DNA from: WLMZ01 sp038227995
GTDB lineage: Bacteria > Actinomycetota > Acidimicrobiia > Acidimicrobiales > Ilumatobacteraceae
Direction of reading: 5' to 3'
Length of the DNA stretch: 64,000 nucleotides
Assembly (NCBI GenBank): GCA_038227995.1
Contig: JBBRPP010000023.1
Location: 1 to 64,000, forward strand
Shown one piece after another: positions 8,491-16,088 of this stretch. Made by a program: the position numbers and the translations under genes. The number at the start of each line of letters is the position of its first letter. Positions within the stretch are counted from its first letter, which is position 1. The notes under the pieces are model-generated. The model was given only the letters and a program-made list of their open reading frames with translations. It was not told the DNA's origin and did not search any database.

Positions 8491-8949
8491 ATGACGAAAC
8501 TGCTCAACCGCGCGGCCGAATTCGGAGACTTCGCACGGCCGTTTCTGATCATCGTCACCAGAGTGGTGATCGGGTATCTGATGCTGCTCCACGGCCTCGA
8601 CAAGGTGCACCTCGGGATCACCAACGTGACCGACTTCTTCCGGTCCTCGGGTGTCCCGCTCGCTGCGCTCGCCGCCCCTGGCGCTGCGTTCATCGAGATC
8701 GTCGGCGGAGTCGCGCTCATGATCGGTCTCGCCGCTCGCGTGTTCGCGGTCTTCCTGGTTGTGGATCTGTTCGGAGCCATCATCTTCGTCACCTCCGATG
8801 GCGGGGTGCTCGGGGGAGCCGAACTCGAGATGGCGTACATCGCTGCGTTGGTCGCCATCATCGCATCGGGTGCCGGCCGATTCAGCCTTGATCGTTCGTT
8901 GGGCTTCGAGCCGAGCGAACCTCGCCACGGATCGATCGCCGAGAGCTGA
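8491..8949 (+). CDS. DoxX family membrane protein
   Basis: A 152-residue integral membrane protein with four hydrophobic helices, the size and pattern of the DoxX/SURF4 group. The first helix region reads FLIIVTRVVIGYLMLLHGLDK, and the second carries PGAAFIEIVGGVALMIGLAAR. DoxX proteins are small inner-membrane subunits or partners in redox and stress functions; this one's role is not defined by context. It stands alone, divergent from the LuxR regulator, with no clear Shine-Dalgarno sequence before the ATG. Confidence 0.8.
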   Translation: MTKLLNRAAEFGDFARPFLIIVTRVVIGYLMLLHGLDKVHLGITNVTDFFRSSGVPLAALAAPGAAFIEIVGGVALMIGLAARVFAVFLVVDLFGAIIFVTSDGGVLGGAELEMAYIAALVAIIASGAGRFSLDRSLGFEPSEPRHGSIAES

Positions 8950-8961
8950 CCGGAACCGTCT

Positions 8962-9026
8962 TGTCGATGTCGGAGCGCCGCCGCGGTGCGGGGTTGAAAC
9001 CTCGACAACGCCCCGACATCGCGACA
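8962..9026. repeat. Imperfect inverted repeat downstream of the DoxX gene
   Basis: TGTCGATGTCGG (8962-8973) pairs with CCGACATCGCGACA (9013-9026), apart from a 2-base insertion in the right arm. It lies 12 bases after the DoxX stop and could fold as a long-loop stem acting as a terminator or processing site. It opens the 529-base stretch 8950-9478 that has no convincing gene. Confidence 0.3.
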
Positions 9027-9088
9027 CAGATGCGCGTGGTGCGACCGTGATACAAGTTCCTCGACGTCGGGCGGCCGTATTGCTCCGC

Positions 9089-9126
9089 AACGACGAACAC
9101 CCTGCCTGAGCAGGGTGTTCGTCGTT
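9089..9126 (-). terminator. Strong 17-bp terminator hairpin after the tRNA-Pro 3' end
   Basis: A perfect stem pairs AACGACGAACACCCTGC (9089-9105) with its exact complement at 9110-9126, around a 4-base loop. On the minus strand it follows the tRNA fragment's CCA end by 5 bases, where a tRNA terminator is expected. The stem ends in GTCGTT with only a short T-run, and the + strand side also continues into TCTCTTT, so it may work in both directions. Confidence 0.7.
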
Positions 9127-9131
9127 CTCTT

Positions 9132-9176
9132 TGGTCGGGCTGACAGGATTTGAACCTGCGACCCCTTGTCCCCCAG
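9132..9176 (-). other. 3' fragment of tRNA-Pro(GGG): probable attachment-site scar
   Basis: Read on the minus strand, this is the 3' part of a tRNA. It has anticodon loop CTGGGGG with 3' stem ACAAG, variable loop GGGTC, a T-arm with GCAGG / TTCAAAT / CCTGT, the acceptor 3' strand and CCA. The 5' side is missing: the base-pairing CTTGT expected just before the loop is absent and unrelated sequence follows from 9177. Integrases that target tRNA genes use exactly this anticodon-loop-to-CCA segment as att core, leaving such a fragment at the far end of the inserted element. The native-looking terminator lies on the low-coordinate side, so the element would extend to the right. Confidence 0.7.
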
Positions 9177-9478
9177 ACCGCCTAAAGCCGTGCGTCACCG
9201 TGCGTGGCGGTACACGATCACCTGGTTGACCAGGAGTTCTGGTGCGTGAACGTTCACCGACGTGTGCTCGTGAACGGCATCCGTAGCACACGGGTAGCAC
9301 ACGGCGTCGAGGTATCCCTCCGAAGCTCACCCGGTCGCAAGAAGACGACGGCATCTGCGACGCCAAGCGAACCGGCCCTGACCGGACCGCCGGAAGACCA
9401 CAAGCGATCGGCGCCAGCCGCGATCCGGGGCTGTTGATCGTCAGACATGGAAGTCCTATCGGGCCGACGTCGCCTTGC
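9177..9478. other. Gene-free stretch next to the tRNA fragment
   Basis: No reading frame here looks like a protein; the short open frames (9204-9437 plus, 9254-9448 minus) have no recognisable motif. It holds a perfect 12-bp palindrome GTGAACGTTCAC (9246-9257), with GTGAACG repeated about 25 bases on, and an 11-bp tandem direct repeat at 9283-9304. Short direct and inverted repeats beside an att core are what integrase and excisionase arm sites look like, but no integrase gene is visible here. Confidence 0.4.
9283..9304 (+). repeat. 11-bp tandem direct repeat near the att-like site
   Basis: GTAGCACACGG occurs at 9283-9293 and again at 9294-9304. A partial inverted form (CGTGTGCTCG) lies about 20 bases before. 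It could be a pair of arm-type binding sites of an integrase; that is inference from position only. Confidence 0.45.
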
Positions 9479-10339
9479 TCAGCAGCGATATACGCGTTCA
9501 GCGGTGGTGGCGAACAGCTTGGCCCGATCAGCGTCGCAGAGCATGACGGTCATTTCGACATAGGCCTCAAAGAGCTCGTCCAGCGTGCCGTGCATGCCGT
9601 CGACCGGGAAGTTGCTCGCGAACATGCACCGGTCGGTTCCGAAGATCTCGATGCAGTACTCGATCCACGGCCGGAGGACGACGGGCGCCATCGAGCGAAG
9701 CGGCATCGCCAGACCTGACAGCTTGCAGTTGACGTTGTCGCCCAGCGCCGCCAGCGACGCCATGCCGCTCTGCCACAACCGGCGTTCGTCGGCGGAGTCG
9801 GTCCGAGGCCAACCGGCGTGCTCGATCACGATCGTGAGATCGCCGAACCCCGACAACGTCGATGCGACTGCTTCTAATTTGTCAGGATGGCTCATGACGT
9901 CGAGGACGAGATTGCGCGACTGGAGCGCCCGTAACACATCGGCGCCGGGCACGCCGCCCTCGAACGCCGGCGCACGGACGCCTCGGAACCGGCTCGCCGC
10001 CATCTGCGCATCGATCTGGGCGACCACTTCAGCCACGGATCCAGCAGGTGCGATGCTTCCGACAATCGCCACAGGATTGCCGGTCAGAGCAGCGAGGGCA
10101 TCGCGCTCCATCGTCTCGTCGAGGGTGAACGGTGCGGCGGCTGCCGCTACGTGCACGATTTTGTCGATGTTCCATCTGGCCGATTCGGCAACATAGGTCG
10201 GGCCGTCGAACATGCGTGACATGCCAGAAACGTCGCCCATGTCGAGTTGTGGGCGACCCGACAGGTACGGATACCAGTCGGTGCGAGCAGGATCCCACCA
10301 GTGCACATGGGCGTCCACGATACGAAGTGATCCGGTCAC
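9479..10339 (-). CDS. Amidohydrolase family protein (COG3618-like lactonase/hydrolase type)
   Basis: A 286-residue amidohydrolase-2 protein of the shorter type related to predicted sugar-lactone and dicarboxylic-acid hydrolases. It starts IVDAHVHWWDP, the classical D-x-H-x-H metal motif, at about residues 7-17. The strand that normally carries the conserved Asp reads MFASNFPVDGM, with Asn in the usual Asp position, which weakens the case for a standard metal site. The start is GTG with a good GAGGAGGGAG Shine-Dalgarno. It is last in a minus-strand operon after the crotonase-like and fused SDR genes (37 bases between). Confidence 0.78.
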   Translation of the reverse strand: MTGSLRIVDAHVHWWDPARTDWYPYLSGRPQLDMGDVSGMSRMFDGPTYVAESARWNIDKIVHVAAAAAPFTLDETMERDALAALTGNPVAIVGSIAPAGSVAEVVAQIDAQMAASRFRGVRAPAFEGGVPGADVLRALQSRNLVLDVMSHPDKLEAVASTLSGFGDLTIVIEHAGWPRTDSADERRLWQSGMASLAALGDNVNCKLSGLAMPLRSMAPVVLRPWIEYCIEIFGTDRCMFASNFPVDGMHGTLDELFEAYVEMTVMLCDADRAKLFATTAERVYRC

Positions 10340-10376
10340 GAGCCGTCTCCCTCCTCGACCGGGAGCACCCGCCGGT

Positions 10377-12077
10377 TCATACTTCGGCGATCCGGCGAAG
10401 TGCGTCGTCGAGCCAGTCGGGGATCGACGGTCCGCCGTACGAAATCGTCGCGGTTGGACGGGGGTGCGAACGAAGGCCGATCCAACCTGAATCGACCATC
10501 AGTTCGGCACCTGACAACGCTGCGGTGTCGGGCCCACAGACGAGGTGGGCCGCCAGTTCGGCTGCGGCGCACACATCGTCGACGGCGACTGATTCCATGC
10601 TAATCGTGCATGCGTCGACGCGACAGTCGGTGGCGGTGTGCGCCGACCGGGACAGCTGGGTCGCCGCCTGGGCGCGAGACCTTCCGGCGGAGTTCGTCGC
10701 ATCGACGAGCATCACCGCTCGGACCGGCCGCTCGTGTGCGGCGGAGAAGTCGGCAACTGCGCGGTACCACGCCGCATCGACGCGTAGGTGCTCCGTTGTC
10801 ATCTCGTGCTCCTCGAGCATCCGCTGCCACGGCTCGCTCGGCTCGGTCGCTGCAGAGCCGTGAGAACGGCAGGCGACAACGACCGCGTCGATCGAACCAT
10901 GGTGGCGGTCAACTGCAGTCAGCTGAGCGGATACCGCATCGAACCCTGACGCAATCGTGGTCGTGTACACAGCAGCGCCCTCGCCGGCGCCGACGACGAT
11001 GCACTTCGCACCACGACGTCCCAACGCGCTCGTCAACGTCGCGCTCCAGTCCGGGTCATCGCTGACCAGAAGGCAGGTGGCCGCTGCGCTCATCGGGGTT
11101 TCAGCGGCCTCCGTGAACACCTGCCGAGCCACCCGCGGGTTCGACGCTCCCTGGGTCGATTGCGCCAGCTCGGCGGTCACGAAAGCAGCGGGGACGACGC
11201 GTGACAACACGTGGGACAGCGACATCGTGTCGTCGGTTCTCGCGATCTCGATCAGTGCGGGTTCGGCGACGATTGCACATTCGGCTCCGCTCGAGAACAC
11301 GACGTTGCCGGACGACCATCCGAAACGGTCACTCGTCAGATATGCCGCGATGAGACCGAGATCCTTCGGGAGCGGCATCGACCCGAGATCGAGCCCGCCT
11401 CGCGCCGATGGTTCGGGCGCCGTAGCGCCGGCTATGGGGGTCCTCGCCCGCGCCAACGCCGCAGTCACCATACGCGTGGCGGCGATCGGCGACAGTGCGT
11501 TGACCGTCACACCGTCAGGCAGGACCCGACCGATCTGCCATGTGATCGACGCGACTGCCCGCTTGGCACAGCCGTATGCACCCGTGTCGGCCGACCTCCA
11601 ACCGGATCCGGACGTCACACCGAGGACTCGCCCCGCGCCTGCTGCGACCATGAGTGGCAGGGCCGAACGGAGCACGTTCAGATAGCCGGCCAGATGCACA
11701 TCGATCACCGCCGACCAGTCCTGTTCGGTGCCCGAACCAAACCCGGTCGGTCGACTGATACCGGCCACGTTGACCACTGCATCGAGCACGCCGAACTCGT
11801 CAGCGAGCGAACGAAAGAGTGCGCCGACGGCCTCGTGATCGGTGACCGAGGTGTTCGATGCCCTCGCCCGTCCGCCGGCATCGACGATGCGGTACGCGGT
11901 CGTGTCCTCGACCGCGAGCGCATCCATCGCTCTGCCGTCGACACCGACTTCGGGGTCGAGGGTCACGACATACCACCCCTGCCGGCCGAGTTCTTCGGCG
12001 ATCGCACGGCCGATCCCGACAGCTGCGCCCGTGACAACGACCAGCCGGGTCGTGTCGTCGTCGATGGCCCACGTCAT
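10377..12077 (-). CDS. Fused SDR: active N-terminal domain plus degenerate second Rossmann domain
   Basis: A 566-residue protein, about twice the length of a normal short-chain dehydrogenase. The first part (to about residue 290) is a complete SDR: cofactor motif TGAAVGIG, NVAG, and the catalytic YGCAK. The second part starts near ATCLLVSDDPDW and keeps Rossmann-like strands and an SDR-like C-terminus (ELMVDSGWIG). It has lost the glycine motif and shows no YxxxK. It is probably a structural or substrate-binding pseudo-domain. ATG 12075-12077 overlaps the stop of the upstream crotonase-like gene; the frame's long upstream extension is an antiparallel shadow and was excluded. Confidence 0.82.
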   Translation of the reverse strand: MTWAIDDDTTRLVVVTGAAVGIGRAIAEELGRQGWYVVTLDPEVGVDGRAMDALAVEDTTAYRIVDAGGRARASNTSVTDHEAVGALFRSLADEFGVLDAVVNVAGISRPTGFGSGTEQDWSAVIDVHLAGYLNVLRSALPLMVAAGAGRVLGVTSGSGWRSADTGAYGCAKRAVASITWQIGRVLPDGVTVNALSPIAATRMVTAALARARTPIAGATAPEPSARGGLDLGSMPLPKDLGLIAAYLTSDRFGWSSGNVVFSSGAECAIVAEPALIEIARTDDTMSLSHVLSRVVPAAFVTAELAQSTQGASNPRVARQVFTEAAETPMSAAATCLLVSDDPDWSATLTSALGRRGAKCIVVGAGEGAAVYTTTIASGFDAVSAQLTAVDRHHGSIDAVVVACRSHGSAATEPSEPWQRMLEEHEMTTEHLRVDAAWYRAVADFSAAHERPVRAVMLVDATNSAGRSRAQAATQLSRSAHTATDCRVDACTISMESVAVDDVCAAAELAAHLVCGPDTAALSGAELMVDSGWIGLRSHPRPTATISYGGPSIPDWLDDALRRIAEV

Positions 12078-12883
12078 GTCCGCTCCCGACCCGTCGGCGT
12101 GGGTTTTCCACGCTCCCCGGTCGGTGCCATACGGTCCAAGAACGCCCTCACGTCTTCGGTGGCGAATGACTCGTCTTCGCTGGCGAGGGCGAAGTCGATG
12201 GTGGCCAGGACAGCGCGCTCGAGGTGGATGTTGAGCAGCCGCTTGGTCATTTGGACCGCATACGCTGGCAACTTGGCGATCCGCTGCGCGCACTCGATGG
12301 CAGCATCGACGACCTTGTCGGGATCGCAGACGTGATTGACCAGGCCGATCTGCTGTGCCCGTTCGGCCGTGATCCGGTCGCCCGTGAAGGCGAACTCCTT
12401 GGCGAGCATCAAGCTCATGTTGAACGGCCAGGTGAGGGGTCCACCGTCGGCGGCGACGAGCCCCACGATCACGTGCGGATCGGAGAGGTGGGCGGTGTTG
12501 CTCATGTACACCATGTCGGAAAGGGCGACGAGGCTGCAACCGAGTCCGACAGCCGGACCGTTCACAGCGGCGATGACCGGCACGCGACACTGGATCATGT
12601 TCAGTACGAGCCGCTTACCGGTATCGAGCGACGCTCTGCGCAAAGCCGTGTCGATGACCTGTTCACGGATGTACCCGAAATCACCACCAGCCGAGAACGC
12701 TCGCCCGTTGCCGGTGATGACCACCGCACGAGCGTCGAGATCCTCATCGATCTGTGGCCAGAGATCCGCGATGCCCTCGTGAAGACCGAGGTTGACCGCA
12801 TTGAGGTCGTCGGGCCGATTGAGGCGGATGATCCGCACCGGACCGTCTGCCTCGACGACGAGTTCTTCGGGCACGTCGTACAT
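12074..12883 (-). CDS. Enoyl-CoA hydratase/isomerase (crotonase) family protein
   Basis: A crotonase-fold protein of 269 residues from ATG 12881-12883, or 287 from an in-frame GTG at 12935-12937. The oxyanion-hole segments are clear: GRAFSAGGDF and AAVNGPAVGLGCS. At the two places where hydratases carry catalytic Glu, the sequence reads HVIVGLVAADGG, without either Glu. It may be an isomerase, hydrolase or other crotonase rather than a hydratase. It is first in the minus-strand operon and its stop overlaps the fused SDR start (ATGA). The gap of about 136 bases to the divergent VOC gene holds no motif I recognise. Confidence 0.82.
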   Translation of the reverse strand: MYDVPEELVVEADGPVRIIRLNRPDDLNAVNLGLHEGIADLWPQIDEDLDARAVVITGNGRAFSAGGDFGYIREQVIDTALRRASLDTGKRLVLNMIQCRVPVIAAVNGPAVGLGCSLVALSDMVYMSNTAHLSDPHVIVGLVAADGGPLTWPFNMSLMLAKEFAFTGDRITAERAQQIGLVNHVCDPDKVVDAAIECAQRIAKLPAYAVQMTKRLLNIHLERAVLATIDFALASEDESFATEDVRAFLDRMAPTGERGKPTPTGRERT

Positions 12884-13019
12884 CACGAGCGAAGCGCCGC
12901 TTGCGTCCAGGCGGCTGGTGAGGCCTGTGTGTCGCACATCAGATCGCTCGAGTGTGGATCATCGGATGATGGTAGGGAGTCGGTCGGTGAACCACAAGAC
13001 CACTGCCTACAGTTGTTCC

Positions 13020-13447
13020 ATGATCGTCAATCACGTCGGACTGTGTGTCTGCGACCTTCAGGCATCGCTGCGTTTCTACGAAGGTCTCGGCTTGAAGGTC
13101 TCGGCTTCGAACACGACAGGGCACGAGACCTGCAGCCGCCTGACGCGGTGACCGGGCAGCTCCTCGGGATCGCGGCACCGGTCGGGCTCACGGCCCTCTA
13201 TCTCCGCCGCGATGAGTTCACCCTCGAACTGCTCCACTTCGGGCGGGCGGACAACCCGCAGCCGGCGGCGCGGCCGATGAACCAGCCTGGCCTGACCCAT
13301 CTGTCGTTCACCATCGACGACCTCGAGGCCACCATCGACCGGATCCGCGCGCTCGGCGGCGAAGTCGTCGAGTCGACCAACATCGGCCCCGCCGTGATGG
13401 TGCGTGATCCTGATGGTCAATTGCTCGAGCTGCTGCGCGAGCGCTGA
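13020..13447 (+). pseudogene. VOC/glyoxalase-family gene broken by a 14-bp tandem duplication
   Basis: The frame starts MIVNHVGLCVCDLQ and reaches RFYEGLG, then shifts and stops at 13151. From 13108 the rest of a VOC domain is readable one frame over: LLGIAAPVGLTALYLRR, FTLELLHFG, LTHLSFTIDDLEATI and PDGQLLELL. Removing one copy of the 14-bp repeat at 13080-13107 restores a single 137-residue VOC protein, with metal-ligand positions His (NHVGL), Glu (LELLHF), His (LTHLSF) and Glu (LLELL). VOC proteins include methylmalonyl-CoA epimerases, glyoxalases and dioxygenases. The copy as sequenced is inactive unless the duplication is an assembly error or reverts by slippage. Confidence 0.88.
13080..13107 (+). 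repeat. 14-bp tandem duplication causing the VOC frameshift
   Basis: GAAGGTCTCGGCTT is present at 13080-13093 and again, exactly, at 13094-13107. Fourteen is not a multiple of three, so the second copy throws the VOC gene out of frame. Confidence 0.95.
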
Positions 13448-13520
13448 GATCGCGAGAGCGAGAGCGCTGGGCTGACGACCGACGTCGAATCAACCAACGG
13501 GGTTGAGTCCGTACTAACTT

Positions 13521-13535
13521 CTAACACTGATGTCG
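13521..13535 (+). promoter_or_regulatory. Weak match to the cluster operator at the thioesterase start
   Basis: CTAACACTGATGTCG matches the CTAAC-N6-GTCA operator except for the last base, and it includes the thioesterase ATG. Another CTAAC lies just before (13514-13518). It would be an unusual operator position, so I rate it as a possible site only. Confidence 0.3.
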
Positions 13536-14351
13536 ACTTCTTCGATCTTGCAACTCACCTCGTTCTCCGATCATCGCTTCGGTGTCGGCAACCACGGTGA
13601 TCCGGCGGTGAGCAACGTGGTGTTCGGCGGGCAGTTGCTTGCCCAGATGATCATGGTGGCCGCGGGGCAGAACGGAGATCAGCACGTCAAGACGATCAGC
13701 GCTGTGTTCGCCCGCGCTGCTCGAATCGATGCACCGACCGAGATCGACGTCGAGACGATCAATGCCGGTCGGACATTCTCGTCGTACACGCTTTCGGTCA
13801 GGCAGGGCGACCGACTGTGCACTCGCGCCCAAGTGCTGACGACGGTGGATGAGCCCGACTTCATCGCTCATCAACCGGATCGACCCGAACTAAGGCCGCC
13901 GGCCGACGGCGCCTCGATTCGCGTCGGCGGACTGGCATTCCCGGGCGCCGAATACGTCATTGTGGATAACATAGACGTCAGCGACTCGACCGCCGATCCA
14001 CGGCCGCCGATCCTCGACATGTGGTATCGCAGCGTGGACACCCCGACCGAGCGAGCAGTCGATCAAGCGGTGCTTGCGTGGGCAACCGACGGGTTCCTGA
14101 TCGGCACGGCGATGCTCCCCCATGCCGGGGTGGGGCAGGACCAGGCCCACGTCTCGATCAACACCGGCGTCGTCGGTCATACGCTCACGTTTCATCGGCC
14201 GTTCTCCCTATCGGAGTGGGCTCTGATCCGACATGAGGCACTCGTTGCCGGCGGTGGACGGGCCTACGGGCGCTGCAATGTCTTCGACTCGACCGGCAGC
14301 CTTGTCGCGACGTACGTCCAAGACAGCATGATCCGACCGATGTCGGCGTGA
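13530..14351 (+). CDS. Acyl-CoA thioesterase (double hotdog, TesB-like)
   Basis: A 273-residue protein with two hotdog halves. The N-terminal half carries NVVFGGQLLAQMI, the family's G-G-x-x-x-A-Q segment around the central helix. The C-terminal half contains ILDMWYR, then MLPHAG, HVSINTG and TFHRPFSL, typical of acyl-CoA thioesterase II. It would hydrolyse acyl-CoA to free acid and CoA in the cytoplasm, either releasing an intermediate or recycling CoA. It lies 16 bases before an acyl-CoA ligase gene, so a hydrolase and a ligase are co-transcribed. Confidence 0.85.
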   Translation: MSTSSILQLTSFSDHRFGVGNHGDPAVSNVVFGGQLLAQMIMVAAGQNGDQHVKTISAVFARAARIDAPTEIDVETINAGRTFSSYTLSVRQGDRLCTRAQVLTTVDEPDFIAHQPDRPELRPPADGASIRVGGLAFPGAEYVIVDNIDVSDSTADPRPPILDMWYRSVDTPTERAVDQAVLAWATDGFLIGTAMLPHAGVGQDQAHVSINTGVVGHTLTFHRPFSLSEWALIRHEALVAGGGRAYGRCNVFDSTGSLVATYVQDSMIRPMSA

Positions 14352-14367
14352 GTCGAGCGCGCGCCCG

Positions 14368-16029
14368 ATGACCGATCCAGCGGCCGATCATCGCGTCGTG
14401 GCGTTCCCGACCCACGTCCCGACGACAGGCGCCTTTCTCTCCCACCTCGTCGGCAGATACGCCGATTCGGTGTTGGCGGTTGCGCCCAATGGCACGCTCA
14501 CCTACGCGGAGGCCGATGATCGCTCACGTTCGCTCGCCAAGGGTCTCGTTGCGCGCGGGATCGGCAAGGGCACCCGTGTCGGACTGCTCGCGCCGAACGG
14601 CATCGAGTGGGTCGTTGGATGGCTGGCGACCACCCGGATCGGCGCAGTCTGCGTTCCGGTCAACACCTACCTCAAGCCGCGTGAGCTCGATCGTCTCCTG
14701 GTTCACGCCGACGTCGACACCCTGTTGTCCGTCGAGTCCCACCTCGCCAACGATTACGTCGAGCGTCTGGAACTCGCCATCCCTGGGCTTGCCGAACGCC
14801 AGGGAACGACACCGCGCCAGCCGTCGCACCCGTACCTGCGCCAGATCTGGATGTGGGGTGATGTCGACCGGCACTGGGTTGGATCCATCGATGACCTGGT
14901 CACCGCCGGCGACGGCATCGCCGACGAGATCATCAACGCGATCGAGGCGCAGGTCTCTCCAGCCGACACGATGCTCATCGTCTACTCGTCCGGGAGCACG
15001 AGCGACCCGAAAGGCGCCGTCCACACCCATGGATCGGTCATCCGCCACGCGCACAACCTCTGGCAGTTCCGCGATATCCGTCCCGGCGATGCCATCTATT
15101 CCCCGATGCCGCTGTTCTGGGTCGGTGGGTTGACGTTCACACTCCTCGGTGCCATGCACGCGGGCGCGACCGTCATCTTCGAAGACCGGTTCGAGCCCGG
15201 CGCGACGCTCGAGCTCCTCGAACGGGCGCGGTGCACCCACATCCTCGGATGGCCGCACATGGTCAAGGCGTTGACCGACCACCCGAGCTTCGCCGATCGC
15301 GATCTCTCGTCGATTCGGGCAGTGGGTCAGAGGACGGTCGGACCAGGCTTCACACTCGCAAACCCGGAACACGTTCCCGCCTCCATCGGGATGACTGAGA
15401 GCCTCGGACCGCACACCCTCGAGCAGGAGGGTGCGCTGCTTGCTCCCGACAAGATCGGGTCGTTCGGACGAGCTGTCCCAGGGGTCGAGCATCGAATCGT
15501 CGACCCTGCGACCGGCATCGACTGCGAACGCGGGGTGCCGGGTGAACTCCTCCTGCGCGGGTATCCGCTGATGCAGGGACTCAACAAGACCGAACGGGAA
15601 GTCACGTTCACGCCCGATGGGTGGTATCGCACCGGGGACAGCGCCTTCCTCGACGACGACAACAACCTCTTCTACCGTGGTCGTCTCGGTGACACGATCA
15701 AAGCGGGCGGAGTCAACGTCAGTCCACGGGAGGTCGAGATCGCGCTCGAGGCGCACGACGAGGTCGCGATGGCGTTCGTGGTCGGGCTCGCCCTCGGCGA
15801 CAGCGAGACACAGGTGGCAGCAATGGTCCTGCTCGCGCCCGAGCGGCACATCGACCCGACCGACCTGCTCGGTCACGTCAGGTCAGAGGTGTCCAGCTAC
15901 ATGGTGCCGCGACACCTGATGGTGGTGGAGGACCGCAACGACCTGCCCTGGCTCGAAAGCGGGAAGCTGGATCGCCGCCGGGCGCGCCAACTCCTGCAGG
16001 ATCGGTTCGGAGATGTCCGTACGGACTAG
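14368..16029 (+). CDS. Acyl-CoA synthetase (AMP-forming)
   Basis: A 553-residue adenylate-forming ligase that activates a carboxylic acid as acyl-AMP and then acyl-CoA. The P-loop reads YSSGSTSDPKGAVHTHG. The core motif GWYRTGDSAFLDDD and the hinge RLGDTIKAGGVNVSPRE are intact. The C-terminal catalytic Lys is present in LESGKLDRR. Its closest in-window relative in layout is the ligase at 23704. It is second in an operon with the thioesterase. Substrate unknown; FadD/CoA-ligase types of this kind serve medium, aromatic or terpenoid acids. Confidence 0.87.
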   Translation: MTDPAADHRVVAFPTHVPTTGAFLSHLVGRYADSVLAVAPNGTLTYAEADDRSRSLAKGLVARGIGKGTRVGLLAPNGIEWVVGWLATTRIGAVCVPVNTYLKPRELDRLLVHADVDTLLSVESHLANDYVERLELAIPGLAERQGTTPRQPSHPYLRQIWMWGDVDRHWVGSIDDLVTAGDGIADEIINAIEAQVSPADTMLIVYSSGSTSDPKGAVHTHGSVIRHAHNLWQFRDIRPGDAIYSPMPLFWVGGLTFTLLGAMHAGATVIFEDRFEPGATLELLERARCTHILGWPHMVKALTDHPSFADRDLSSIRAVGQRTVGPGFTLANPEHVPASIGMTESLGPHTLEQEGALLAPDKIGSFGRAVPGVEHRIVDPATGIDCERGVPGELLLRGYPLMQGLNKTEREVTFTPDGWYRTGDSAFLDDDNNLFYRGRLGDTIKAGGVNVSPREVEIALEAHDEVAMAFVVGLALGDSETQVAAMVLLAPERHIDPTDLLGHVRSEVSSYMVPRHLMVVEDRNDLPWLESGKLDRRRARQLLQDRFGDVRTD

Positions 16030-16088
16030 CGCGACCGTCGAGGACCCGCCGCGCGAGGGTTTCGAGCACGTGTTCAGACACAACAGCG

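Noticed and set aside
9132..9176. A complete tRNA gene
   Set aside because: The 5' half (acceptor, D-arm and 5' anticodon stem) is absent; only the part from the anticodon loop to CCA is present.
9204..9448. Two short open frames, one on each strand, as an excisionase or small protein
   Set aside because: No helix-turn-helix or other motif, no Shine-Dalgarno, and amino-acid use like random GC-rich sequence.
12078..12590. N-terminal extension of the fused SDR
   Set aside because: The extension runs through the crotonase-like gene in another frame and is an Arg-rich mirror sequence; the ATG at 12077 overlaps the upstream stop as in the rest of the operon.
12224..13447. A 407-residue plus-strand protein over this span
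   Set aside because: Only its last third is real sequence, the shifted half of the VOC gene; the first part is antisense to the crotonase-like gene.
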